From: Cyclobacterium sp. 1_MG-2023
GTDB lineage: Bacteria > Bacteroidota > Bacteroidia > Cytophagales > Cyclobacteriaceae
Assembly: GCF_030546805.1 (NCBI RefSeq)
Contig: NZ_JAUOPC010000011.1
Coordinates: forward strand, 62,001-126,000
Length of the DNA stretch: 64,000 nucleotides
Direction: 5' to 3'
This document shows positions 27,706-35,638 of this stretch, one piece after another. The first letter of the stretch is position 1. Each line of letters begins with the position of its first letter. A program made the translations under genes and the position numbers. Under the pieces are notes generated by a model, which saw only the letters and a list, made by a program, of their open reading frames with translations, made no database searches and was not told where the DNA came from.

Positions 27706-28941
27706 TTGTTAGACGTTTTTATTATAATCCTCCTCCTAGTACTGATATATAAATCCAATATCACGTTTAGCCATAAATACAAGTTGCCCAATAAGTATTT
27801 ATTTCATTTACATTACCTTTTGGTATATCATTTATTTTTTAGTCTTTTTTATGGTTGGTATATAATAAATTTCGGAGGTGATTCTCGTGGATATTGGTTA
27901 TTTACCATGGAACAGGTGATAGTTCACGACCCAAGTTGGATGAAATTTTTTGGAGAAGGAACTACTTTTATTTTATGGTTAACCTATATACCCAGCCGAA
28001 TTTTAGGGTTAAGCTATTTCACAGGGAATATCCTTTTTGGTTTCTTGGGTTTTATTGGAATTCGATATGTTTTTGTACTGGTTTATAAATATTTCCCTAC
28101 CAATCATGAAATTTTAGGCATTCCACTCTATCCAACAGTTTTTTATATAACCAATTTACATTTCTGGACTTCGGGGGTAGGCAAAGATGCCATCGCTTTT
28201 TGGGCCATTGCCTGGTTTTTATTTTCCATTCAGCAATACAAAGAGAAATGGTGGCAAGCCTCCATTGCCTTTTTTTTCGTTTATATGTGTAGACCCCATA
28301 TGGGACAGGCACTTATTGGTGGGGCAGCAATTGCCATTATTTTAGGTACCGATATTAATAGAGCGTATAAGTTTGGTTTGGCTTCACTTGCGCTTATTGG
28401 GTCAATCTATATGAGTACCTACACTTTGGAGGCATTAAAATTGGAGGATTTTGATTTGGCAACATTGGAAGCATTTTCCTCAAGTAAATCAGGGAATTTA
28501 AATACAATAAAAGTTGGGTCCGGAGTAAATATTTCTTCTTACTCTTTGCCCATGAAATTATTCACTTACCTTTTTAGACCGTTATTCTTTGATGCACATA
28601 ATATAGTTAGCTTTATTAGCTCCTTTGAAAATTTACTTTATCTATGGTTAAGCCTTTTTATTTATAAAAATTGGTCGGTGGAAGCATTGAGGGATATGCC
28701 TCTATTTTTAAAAGCAGCCATGGTTACCTTTATTCCAGTGACTTTTGCCTTTATGAATGCCTTGAGCAACTTAGGTATAGCCATGCGCATGAAAAATATG
28801 TTGATGATCTATTTTTTACTTTTTTGTTTGTATTTAATTGTCCACAAAAAATATACGCTTCACTTAAGAAACCTAGACAGGAAAAAATTCTTTCAGCGTA
28901 GGCAAGCCATTATTGATGCCAAAAAGAAGAATGCTACCTGA
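27706..28941 (+). CDS. Polytopic membrane protein, candidate Wzy-like polymerase (copy 1)
   Basis: 411 residues from a TTG start, with many hydrophobic helices across the whole length and a basic C-terminal tail. It is homologous along its length to the protein at 31280: both have GGDS plus YW, (N)LHFWT-S/G-GVGK(D/E)A, (C/V)RP then a Gly-rich helix, FRP with a following FxxxxNxxSFISSFEN or similar, and a final NLGI-A/I-MRMK. Multiple helices with a large loop in a glycan cluster suggest a Wzy-like polymerase or O-antigen ligase. No characterised family is recognised with certainty. Confidence 0.55.
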   Translation: MLDVFIIILLLVLIYKSNITFSHKYKLPNKYLFHLHYLLVYHLFFSLFYGWYIINFGGDSRGYWLFTMEQVIVHDPSWMKFFGEGTTFILWLTYIPSRILGLSYFTGNILFGFLGFIGIRYVFVLVYKYFPTNHEILGIPLYPTVFYITNLHFWTSGVGKDAIAFWAIAWFLFSIQQYKEKWWQASIAFFFVYMCRPHMGQALIGGAAIAIILGTDINRAYKFGLASLALIGSIYMSTYTLEALKLEDFDLATLEAFSSSKSGNLNTIKVGSGVNISSYSLPMKLFTYLFRPLFFDAHNIVSFISSFENLLYLWLSLFIYKNWSVEALRDMPLFLKAAMVTFIPVTFAFMNALSNLGIAMRMKNMLMIYFLLFCLYLIVHKKYTLHLRNLDRKKFFQRRQAIIDAKKKNAT

Positions 28942-28962
28942 TTACTTTATATTTTTTAGACT

Positions 28963-30039
28963 TTGAAAAAAAGAAATTTATTATTTCTGCCCAAATATCC
29001 CAGAAAAGGAGCGAGTAGCAGATTAAGGACATTCCAGTTTTTGCCTTTATGGGAAAAAATGGGCTATTCGGTTTCTGTCCATTCTTTCTTTACTGAACAA
29101 TACCTAAATAATATTTATAGCCACCAATCTCCAGGGTATTGGCATGTAATGAAATGCTATTTTCGTAGATTTTTCTTGCTTTTCACAGTCCATAAGTATG
29201 ATTTGATCATTATTGAAAAAGAAATTTTCCCCTATTTACCGGCAATTGCAGAGTGGATGCTTGCTCATTCGAAAGGGTATTGGGTGGATTATGACGATGC
29301 TGTTTTTCATAATTATGACCTAAGTAATAACCGTATGGTACGTCTGCTTATGCCCAAAAAGATTGACCAAGTGATGAAATTGGCAAGTAAGGTGGTGGTA
29401 GGAAATGAATACTTAAAAAATAGGGCAATAATGGCAGGTGCATTAAATGTTGCGGTTTTTCCAACTGTTGTAAACACAAATAGGTATAAAGAAAAAATTT
29501 GTCATACAACAAGTAAAAGCGTAACCATTGGCTGGATTGGCTCTCCAAGCACCCTCAAATACTTAGAACCTATGGTGCCGGTATTAAATTGGCTTCATCA
29601 ACACCATCCAATAAAGTTTTTATTGGTCAATGGAAAGAGTAAAATAAAGTTTGAAGGTAAATTGGAGTCCATTCCTTGGACGGAAGAAGGGGAGGTAGAT
29701 GCCATTCTTAAAATGGATATTGGCATCATGCCTTTACCGGATAGTCCATGGGAAAATGGGAAGTGTGCCTATAAATTAATTCAATACATGGGCTGCGGAC
29801 TACCGGTGGTAGCCTCACCTATAGGAATGAACAATGAAGTGGTCAATCATGGGGAGAATGGGTTTTTAGCCTGTACATCAGAAGAGTGGATAAGCGCCTT
29901 GGAAAAACTAATACTTGACCCTCAGTTGAGAAAGGAATTTGGAAAGAAAGGAAGGGATAAAATATTGAGAGAATATACCTTGCAAGGAAATTTTATGAGG
30001 TATATAAAATTGGTTGAAACTGAGTTGGGGGATAAATAA
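28963..30039 (+). CDS. Family 4-like glycosyltransferase
   Basis: 358 residues from TTG 28963. The GT-B C-terminal half is clear: TIGWIGSPSTLKYLEPM, DIGIMPLPDSPWENGKCAYK and QYMGCGLPVVASPIGMNNEV. The N-terminus (LLFLPKYPRKGASSRLRTFQ) is the form seen in polysaccharide clusters. It lies between the two paralogous membrane proteins with one further transferase gene. Confidence 0.82.
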   Translation: MKKRNLLFLPKYPRKGASSRLRTFQFLPLWEKMGYSVSVHSFFTEQYLNNIYSHQSPGYWHVMKCYFRRFFLLFTVHKYDLIIIEKEIFPYLPAIAEWMLAHSKGYWVDYDDAVFHNYDLSNNRMVRLLMPKKIDQVMKLASKVVVGNEYLKNRAIMAGALNVAVFPTVVNTNRYKEKICHTTSKSVTIGWIGSPSTLKYLEPMVPVLNWLHQHHPIKFLLVNGKSKIKFEGKLESIPWTEEGEVDAILKMDIGIMPLPDSPWENGKCAYKLIQYMGCGLPVVASPIGMNNEVVNHGENGFLACTSEEWISALEKLILDPQLRKEFGKKGRDKILREYTLQGNFMRYIKLVETELGDK

Positions 30040-30069
30040 TGTATTCAACCTGCCGTATTTTCTTATTCC

Positions 30070-31275
30070 ATGCGTAAAACCATCAAAGTTCTATTCATTT
30101 CCTGGGATTCTGATCAAACGAATTATATGGAAAATCTGTTTTTTCCAATTTTTGAGGGGCTACAAAAAGAAATGAACTGCCAATTTTTTGTGCTTCAATT
30201 TTCTTGGGCCGATGCGGCTGAGGTGAACAGAATTGCTAATATTGCCAAAGAGCTACAGCTTACTTATCAGCAGCAGCAGGTAAGGCGAAAGCCACATCCA
30301 ATTTTAGGTACCCTGCTCACTACACAAATTGGCCAAAATAGTATCAAAAGCATGGTGGAAAAACATGGTATTACCCATCTTATGCCTCGGTCAACCATGC
30401 CGGGCATGATGGTTAATTCAATTTTTAAATGGGCGAAAAAAAAGAACTTGAAAATTGTTTTTGATGCTGACGGGCTACCTATACAAGAAAGAGTTGATTA
30501 TGCCGGATTAAAAGAAAACAGTTTACAATACCAATGGCTAAAAAAAGCGGAAACGAAGTTGCTCAAACTATCTGATATTGTATTGGTACGCTCAACTTTG
30601 GCCATAAATGAACATTTAAAAAATATTGGTCAAACCTATAAACCCAAGTTTTTTAAAGTAAGCAATGGAAGAATTAAAAACCGATTTAAGCCCGATCCGA
30701 TAATAAGAAAAAAGATTAGAGAAGACCTTAATATTTTGCCTGAAACAATATTGTGGTTGTATTCAGGAAGTATCGGTCCACAGTATCTTTTAAGGGAGAT
30801 GTTGCAATTGTTTGAGGCTTACCACAAATATAATCCTAAGAGTAAGTTTCTTTTCTTGGTTAGATCCCCATCTGTCCTAACTGAAGCCATTCCCAATCGG
30901 TTAAAGGATGCCATTATCATAAAGACAGTGAAGTATGCGTTTTTGCCTGCCTATTATGCAGCAGCAGACCTGGGAGTTAGTTTAAGAAAACCTGCACCTA
31001 GCCTTGCCGGGATAGCACCAATCAAAGTAAGCGAGTATTTATTGGCCGGTTTACCAATTATATCTTCCAAAGGAATCGGTGATTTGGATGAAATGATTGG
31101 TGAGGAACCTTTTTGTTTTATGTACCCACCAAGTAGTAAGGAGGACTTAATTAACTGGATTAAGGGTGTGAAGGAAATTTCCAGAGAACAGATTAGGGCA
31201 CAATCTATCCCAAGCTTTGCTTTAGAAAATAGCATAAATGAATACAAGCATGCGCTGAAGTCTTCAAATTTGTAG
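30070..31275 (+). CDS. GT-B fold glycosyltransferase
   Basis: 401 residues. It starts IKVLFISWDSDQTNYMENL, has FDADGLPIQERVDYAG midway, and a GT4-like C-terminal half with LWLYSGSIGPQYLLREML, AAADLGVSLRKPAPSLAG and VSEYLLAGLPIISSKG. No signal or membrane helix is seen. Its stop is 4 bases before the second Wzy-like gene, so the pair 30070/31280 may repeat the pattern of transferase plus membrane protein. Confidence 0.8.
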   Translation: MRKTIKVLFISWDSDQTNYMENLFFPIFEGLQKEMNCQFFVLQFSWADAAEVNRIANIAKELQLTYQQQQVRRKPHPILGTLLTTQIGQNSIKSMVEKHGITHLMPRSTMPGMMVNSIFKWAKKKNLKIVFDADGLPIQERVDYAGLKENSLQYQWLKKAETKLLKLSDIVLVRSTLAINEHLKNIGQTYKPKFFKVSNGRIKNRFKPDPIIRKKIREDLNILPETILWLYSGSIGPQYLLREMLQLFEAYHKYNPKSKFLFLVRSPSVLTEAIPNRLKDAIIIKTVKYAFLPAYYAAADLGVSLRKPAPSLAGIAPIKVSEYLLAGLPIISSKGIGDLDEMIGEEPFCFMYPPSSKEDLINWIKGVKEISREQIRAQSIPSFALENSINEYKHALKSSNL

Positions 31276-31279
31276 GAAG

Positions 31280-32449
31280 ATGTTAGGGGATATTCTTTTT
31301 ATTATTTTTTTGATGATGGGCAGCTGCTATTGCATTAAAAGTTGGGCACATTCCCAAGGCTTTTCATCAAACCAAACTGCTTGGTTATTTGGTTTATGGG
31401 TTTATCACCTTTTAATTGGTTTGGTGTTTTACCAATATATCCTTTCACACGGCGGAGACAGTTATAGGTATTGGACCATTGGTTCAGTAAACCCTGAATT
31501 AACTAATGGCTGGTGGGATTATTTTGGTACAAGTACTTACTTCATGTATTGGGTTAATTATCCCTTTTCTCAAATAGCTGGATTGGGCTATTTATCCGGC
31601 ACCATTCTTTATGCAAGCCTTTCTTATTTTGGATTTTTATTGGCATTTCAACTGTTAAAAGCAAGTTTCAATAAATTCAGAAATAGGGTTTTCTACCAAG
31701 TGATTGTATTGATTCTGTTTTTACCCAATGTTCATTTTTGGACCGGTGGAATTGGCAAAGAAGCATTTTTATGGCTGGGCTTGGTAATGGTATTGTCAGG
31801 TATTCACCACTTTTCTGATAAATTAATATTAATAATAGCGGGCCTACTGCTCTCATTAATGGTCAGACCTATCCAAGGTTTGGTGTTAACCATTTCAGTA
31901 TTAATGGTTTTACCATTCCATAAAACGCTGATTCCATATCGAAAGAAAATTTTCCCTTTGGCTATTTTTATGATTTTGTCAATTTTTGCCTATCGATACA
32001 TAAAAGGTAGTTTGATCTATGGCTTTAATTTGGAATGGATTGGAGAGATATTGGATTGGCAAAATCAGTTTCTAGCATCATTTAGAGGAGGAAGTTCAGT
32101 GGATATGCAGGGCTACAACTGGATTGAAAAATTGGTGACAGTATTTTTTAGGCCTTTTATTTGGGAAGCAAGGGATTTTTGGTCCCTGGCTGCAGGAATT
32201 GAAAATACTTTTCTGGCAATAATATTTTGTATTGCGGTGTATAGTCTATTTTATTTAAAAGGTCGAATAAATATACCTTTGTACCTATGGACTGCACTAA
32301 TATATGGGATGCTTTTATCTGTCTTGTACAGCATTACTTTAAATAATTTGGGCATTATCATGAGAATGAAAAGCATATGCATCCCATTTTTTATTATTAT
32401 TGCCTCTTATCTTTATTTTGAAGTAGCCAATAAAAGAGCCAAAGTATGA
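31280..32449 (+). CDS. Polytopic membrane protein, candidate Wzy-like polymerase (copy 2)
   Basis: 389 residues, about ten hydrophobic helices. It shares with the protein at 27706 the motifs HGGDSYRYW, PNVHFWTGGIGKEAF, MVRPIQG, FFRPFIWEARDFWSLAAGIEN (split by helices) and NNLGIIMRMK. The two copies are clearly related but diverged, so one may polymerise the repeat unit and the other could ligate or branch it; this is inference. Its stop overlaps the deacetylase start in ATGA. Confidence 0.55.
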   Translation: MLGDILFIIFLMMGSCYCIKSWAHSQGFSSNQTAWLFGLWVYHLLIGLVFYQYILSHGGDSYRYWTIGSVNPELTNGWWDYFGTSTYFMYWVNYPFSQIAGLGYLSGTILYASLSYFGFLLAFQLLKASFNKFRNRVFYQVIVLILFLPNVHFWTGGIGKEAFLWLGLVMVLSGIHHFSDKLILIIAGLLLSLMVRPIQGLVLTISVLMVLPFHKTLIPYRKKIFPLAIFMILSIFAYRYIKGSLIYGFNLEWIGEILDWQNQFLASFRGGSSVDMQGYNWIEKLVTVFFRPFIWEARDFWSLAAGIENTFLAIIFCIAVYSLFYLKGRINIPLYLWTALIYGMLLSVLYSITLNNLGIIMRMKSICIPFFIIIASYLYFEVANKRAKV

Positions 32450-33414
32450 CTCGTCCAACCTTAATTATATCCTTGGATTTTGAGCTTCATTGGGGTCGGT
32501 TTGATAAAGTGCCTATTCAAGCTTGTGAAGCTTACTATCAAACCACCAAACTGATTGTGCCTCAATTATTGGACATGTTTGAAAAATATAAGGTTGAAGT
32601 AACCTGGGCTACAGTGGGGATGTTGATGGCTGATGGCCCTGAAGAATGGGTAAAGTACAGCCCAATGACTAGGCCCAACTATAAGAATTCTAAATTGTCT
32701 CCTTATAAGTGGTTTAAATCATCCACAGAAGCCAATAGCTCCCTATTTGCTCCAGACTTGGTAAAAGCCATTGTAGCTACACCCGGACAGGAATTGGCAA
32801 GTCATACTTTTTCACATTACTATACAATGGAAAAAGGACAGGACAAATTGGCTTTTCAAGCAGATTTGATGGCGGCTCAAAAGATTGCTCAAGAGAAATT
32901 CGGTAAAAAGCTTAGCTCCTTGGTTTTTCCACGTAATCAGTTCAATGCTGAAGCCATTCAGGTGGCGAGCGAATTAGGCTTTACTTCTGTTAGAACAAAC
33001 CCTGTGGACTGGTTTTGGAAAACTCCGGAAAGGGGAGAATTGCTTAAAAAAATATGGAGAACATCTGATTCTGTATTAACCTTAGGTAAAAAAACATCTT
33101 ATCAACTGGAAGAACAAAATTCTAAAAACCCTTTTTTAATACCTGCTTCTCGGTTTTTAAGGCCATACCAAGCCAAGCTTGGCAGAATTAACCAAATGAA
33201 GGTAAATAGAGTCATAGAGGAGATGAGTACTGCTGCTATAAACAATGAGATTTACCATCTTTGGTGGCATCCCCATAACCACGGTAATTACCCTGAACAA
33301 AGCCTAAGAGAGGTGGAACAAATCCTTCAACATTTTTCTTTTTGTAGAGAAAATTACAATATGCAATCCAAAAGCATGCATGGGATTTCTAAGGACCTAA
33401 TTCCGGTAAAGTAA
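32446..33414 (+). CDS. Polysaccharide deacetylase family protein (CE4-like)
   Basis: 322 residues. The NodB-fold elements are SLDFELHWG near the N-terminus (catalytic Asp and a second acid), ASHTFSHYY (metal-binding H-x4-H) around residue 120, the LVFPRNQFN strand and WWHPHNHG near the C-terminus. No signal is visible, so it may act on lipid-linked or nucleotide-linked amino sugars before export. It closes the polysaccharide cluster. A hydrolase of N-acetyl groups agrees with the amino-sugar genes upstream. Confidence 0.82.
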   Translation: MTRPTLIISLDFELHWGRFDKVPIQACEAYYQTTKLIVPQLLDMFEKYKVEVTWATVGMLMADGPEEWVKYSPMTRPNYKNSKLSPYKWFKSSTEANSSLFAPDLVKAIVATPGQELASHTFSHYYTMEKGQDKLAFQADLMAAQKIAQEKFGKKLSSLVFPRNQFNAEAIQVASELGFTSVRTNPVDWFWKTPERGELLKKIWRTSDSVLTLGKKTSYQLEEQNSKNPFLIPASRFLRPYQAKLGRINQMKVNRVIEEMSTAAINNEIYHLWWHPHNHGNYPEQSLREVEQILQHFSFCRENYNMQSKSMHGISKDLIPVK

Positions 33415-33647
33415 TCCTGTCCTTATTGTCTACTCAGCAAGATGATTTTTGTTGGGAAAAAAAACCACGCAGTTAATTATAGCTTTTGTTCCATCCCCAC
33501 TTTCACAACAACACCTTTTCCTTTGGCGTTAAGGTGGTTAAAGAATTTAAGTCGTATTTGTAGCGGAATTGTTTTCAATTTTAGCTTTAATATTTGTCCG
33601 CTTAGGTAATTAGTATTTATTTTGGCCTTGCTTAAAAACTAATCACT

Positions 33648-33947
33648 ATGAATTTATCAAAATTTAAAGAAAGCATTCAAGAAGGACATATGCCAGAGGG
33701 GTTGACAGTTTATCTGGAGTCTTTATGGTTGGATGGCAAGGGAGATTGGACGAAAGCCCATGGGTTAATTGACCAAATGGAAGATGAAGATGCTGCTTTT
33801 TTGCATGCTTACTTACACAGAAAGGAAGGAGATTTAGGGAATGCCTCTTACTGGTATAGAAGAGCAGGAAAAACTAAGCCTTCTTTTAGTCTTGAACAGG
33901 AATGGGAGCAAATGGTTTTGTATTTTTTAGATAGGTTGAAAAAATAA
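33648..33947 (+). CDS. Small conserved-type hypothetical protein
   Basis: 99 residues, unrecognised. The sequence is mostly helical and reads like a pair of TPR/Sel1-type helices: KGDWTKAHGLIDQMEDEDAA, then a second repeat with KEGDLGNASYWYRRAG. It has no signal peptide. The ORF is separated from the polysaccharide cluster by 233 bases and from mgsA by 85 bases, so it is likely its own unit. Confidence 0.6.
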   Translation: MNLSKFKESIQEGHMPEGLTVYLESLWLDGKGDWTKAHGLIDQMEDEDAAFLHAYLHRKEGDLGNASYWYRRAGKTKPSFSLEQEWEQMVLYFLDRLKK

Positions 33948-33979
33948 TAAATTTTATTTTTCGCATAAGTAAACTATTG

Positions 33980-34010
33980 TTTGCCTTTTCGGTGTTAACG
34001 ATTAATATTG
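33980..34010 (+). promoter_or_regulatory. Probable mgsA-pfkA promoter
   Basis: TTTG (33980-33983) and TAATATTG (34003-34010) are 19 bases apart, one mismatch from the Bacteroidota consensus TAnnTTTG, and sit 22 bases before the mgsA ATG. Motif match only. Confidence 0.5.
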
Positions 34011-34032
34011 GAATTCAATTTAGCATGATATA

Positions 34033-34395
34033 ATGAAGATAGCATTAATAGCCCATGATGGGAAAAAAGCAGATATGGTCCATTTTATTGGTGGTTGTAA
34101 GCCGGCATTGGAAGGGATTACATTAGTCGCCACCGGAACTACCGGATCACATATAGAAAAAGCCGGATTTGAAGTTGAAAAATTACTTTCCGGACCATTG
34201 GGAGGGGATGCTCAAATAGGTGCCATGGTGGCACAAAAGGAGTTGGATATGGTGATTTTCTTTAGGGATCCCTTAGGAAAACACCCGCATGAGCCGGATG
34301 TTCAAATGTTGATGAGAATTTGTGATGTTCACAATGTCCCACTGGCGACCAATTTAGCAGCAGCAGAGCTGATGATAAAATATTTCAATAAGTAA
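34033..34395 (+). CDS. mgsA: Methylglyoxal synthase
   Basis: 120 residues, a little shorter than E. coli MgsA. It converts dihydroxyacetone phosphate to methylglyoxal and phosphate, a bypass that relieves phosphosugar stress. Family motifs are [15 protein letters not shown], the phosphate-binding [22 protein letters not shown] (catalytic Asp) and [15 protein letters not shown] with the conserved His/Asp. It is 25 bases upstream of pfkA, probably in one transcript. Confidence 0.93.
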   Translation: MKIALIAHDGKKADMVHFIGGCKPALEGITLVATGTTGSHIEKAGFEVEKLLSGPLGGDAQIGAMVAQKELDMVIFFRDPLGKHPHEPDVQMLMRICDVHNVPLATNLAAAELMIKYFNK

Positions 34396-34420
34396 TTGAA
34401 GGATCCTTTAGTAGAATAAC

Positions 34421-35413
34421 ATGCAAGATCAACCTAAAAACATAAAAAAAATTGGAGTACTTACCTCAGGGGGAGATGCTCCGGGAATGAATGCTGCCAT
34501 TCGTGCGGTGGTTCGTGCCGGGTTTTATTATAATTTGGAGGTTTATGGTATTTACCGTGGTTATGAAGGAATGATCAATAATGATATCAGAAAACTCGAC
34601 AGTAGATCCATTGCCCATGTCTTGGAGAGAGGTGGGACTTTTTTAAAGTCAGCAAGAAGTCTTGAATTTCGTACACCTGAAGGAAGGAAAAAAGCTTACG
34701 AGAACCTAAAAAGTCACGGAATTGATGCCTTGGTTGTGATCGGTGGTGATGGCTCCCTTACAGGTGCTCACTTGTTTTACAAAGAATTTGGTATACCGGC
34801 TGTTGGACTTCCAGGCACCATCGACAATGATTTGTTTGGAACTGATTTGACCATTGGATTTGATACGGCATGCAATACTGCCATTGAAGCGATTGATAAA
34901 ATCAGGGATACAGCCACTTCACATGACCGATTATTTTTTGTAGAGGTTATGGGGAGAGATGCAGGATTTATCGCCATCAATGCGGGCATTGGTAGTGCCG
35001 CTGCAGCTATCTTAATTCCGGAAAAGAAATTTCCTGTTGAAAAACTGATTGACAGATTAAAATTCAGAGAGAAAGCCAAAAAAGAGAGTAATATTGTTAT
35101 TGTGGCTGAAGGAGGAAAAAGTGGGGGCGCGCAAGAAATCTCTGAAAAAGTGAAAAAGATTTTACCTACTTATGATATTAAAGTGACCATTCTTGGGCAC
35201 CTTCAAAGAGGAGGGGCACCTTCCTCTTTTGACAGGATTTTGTCCAGTAAATTAGGAGTTTCTGCTGTGGAAGGCTTGCTCAAGGGTAAATACGATGTAA
35301 TGGTTGGAATTATCAACAATAAAATTGTGTACACTCCCATCAAAAGGGCCATTATAGATGACAAAGAGGTAGATGATGAAGACCTTCGCATCGCAGGCAT
35401 TCTGTCCACTTAA
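34421..35413 (+). CDS. pfkA: ATP-dependent 6-phosphofructokinase
   Basis: 330 residues. It phosphorylates fructose 6-phosphate in glycolysis. Motifs are TSGGDAPGMNAAIRAVVRAG at the N-terminus, the ATP-site GGDGS, the catalytic PGTIDNDL, EVMGRDAGF and LGHLQRGGAP. The Gly of GGDGS favours ATP over pyrophosphate. It follows mgsA closely, linking upper glycolysis and its methylglyoxal outlet. Confidence 0.95.
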   Translation: MQDQPKNIKKIGVLTSGGDAPGMNAAIRAVVRAGFYYNLEVYGIYRGYEGMINNDIRKLDSRSIAHVLERGGTFLKSARSLEFRTPEGRKKAYENLKSHGIDALVVIGGDGSLTGAHLFYKEFGIPAVGLPGTIDNDLFGTDLTIGFDTACNTAIEAIDKIRDTATSHDRLFFVEVMGRDAGFIAINAGIGSAAAAILIPEKKFPVEKLIDRLKFREKAKKESNIVIVAEGGKSGGAQEISEKVKKILPTYDIKVTILGHLQRGGAPSSFDRILSSKLGVSAVEGLLKGKYDVMVGIINNKIVYTPIKRAIIDDKEVDDEDLRIAGILST

Positions 35414-35510
35414 TTTATTGATAGTAAAAAGTAGGCAGAATCATTATTTTAAATGAATCTCTACTTTTAAGTAAATATTTTGAATTGCTTTTAATAGCTC
35501 TTCAAGAGGA

Positions 35511-35546
35511 AAAACAGCCACTGAAAATCAGTGGCTGTTTTTGTTT
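35511..35546 (+). terminator. Rho-independent terminator
   Basis: A perfect 14-bp stem (35511-35524 with 35528-35541) and a 3-nt loop are followed by T-rich sequence. It lies about 100 bases after pfkA and ends the mgsA-pfkA unit. Confidence 0.85.
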
Positions 35547-35638
35547 TACAATAATTTTCTATTATTATCATTTTTAAGCATATTGTATTTTCAATAATTA
35601 ATTTAATATTATCCATACCCAAAACAAACCTATCAAGT

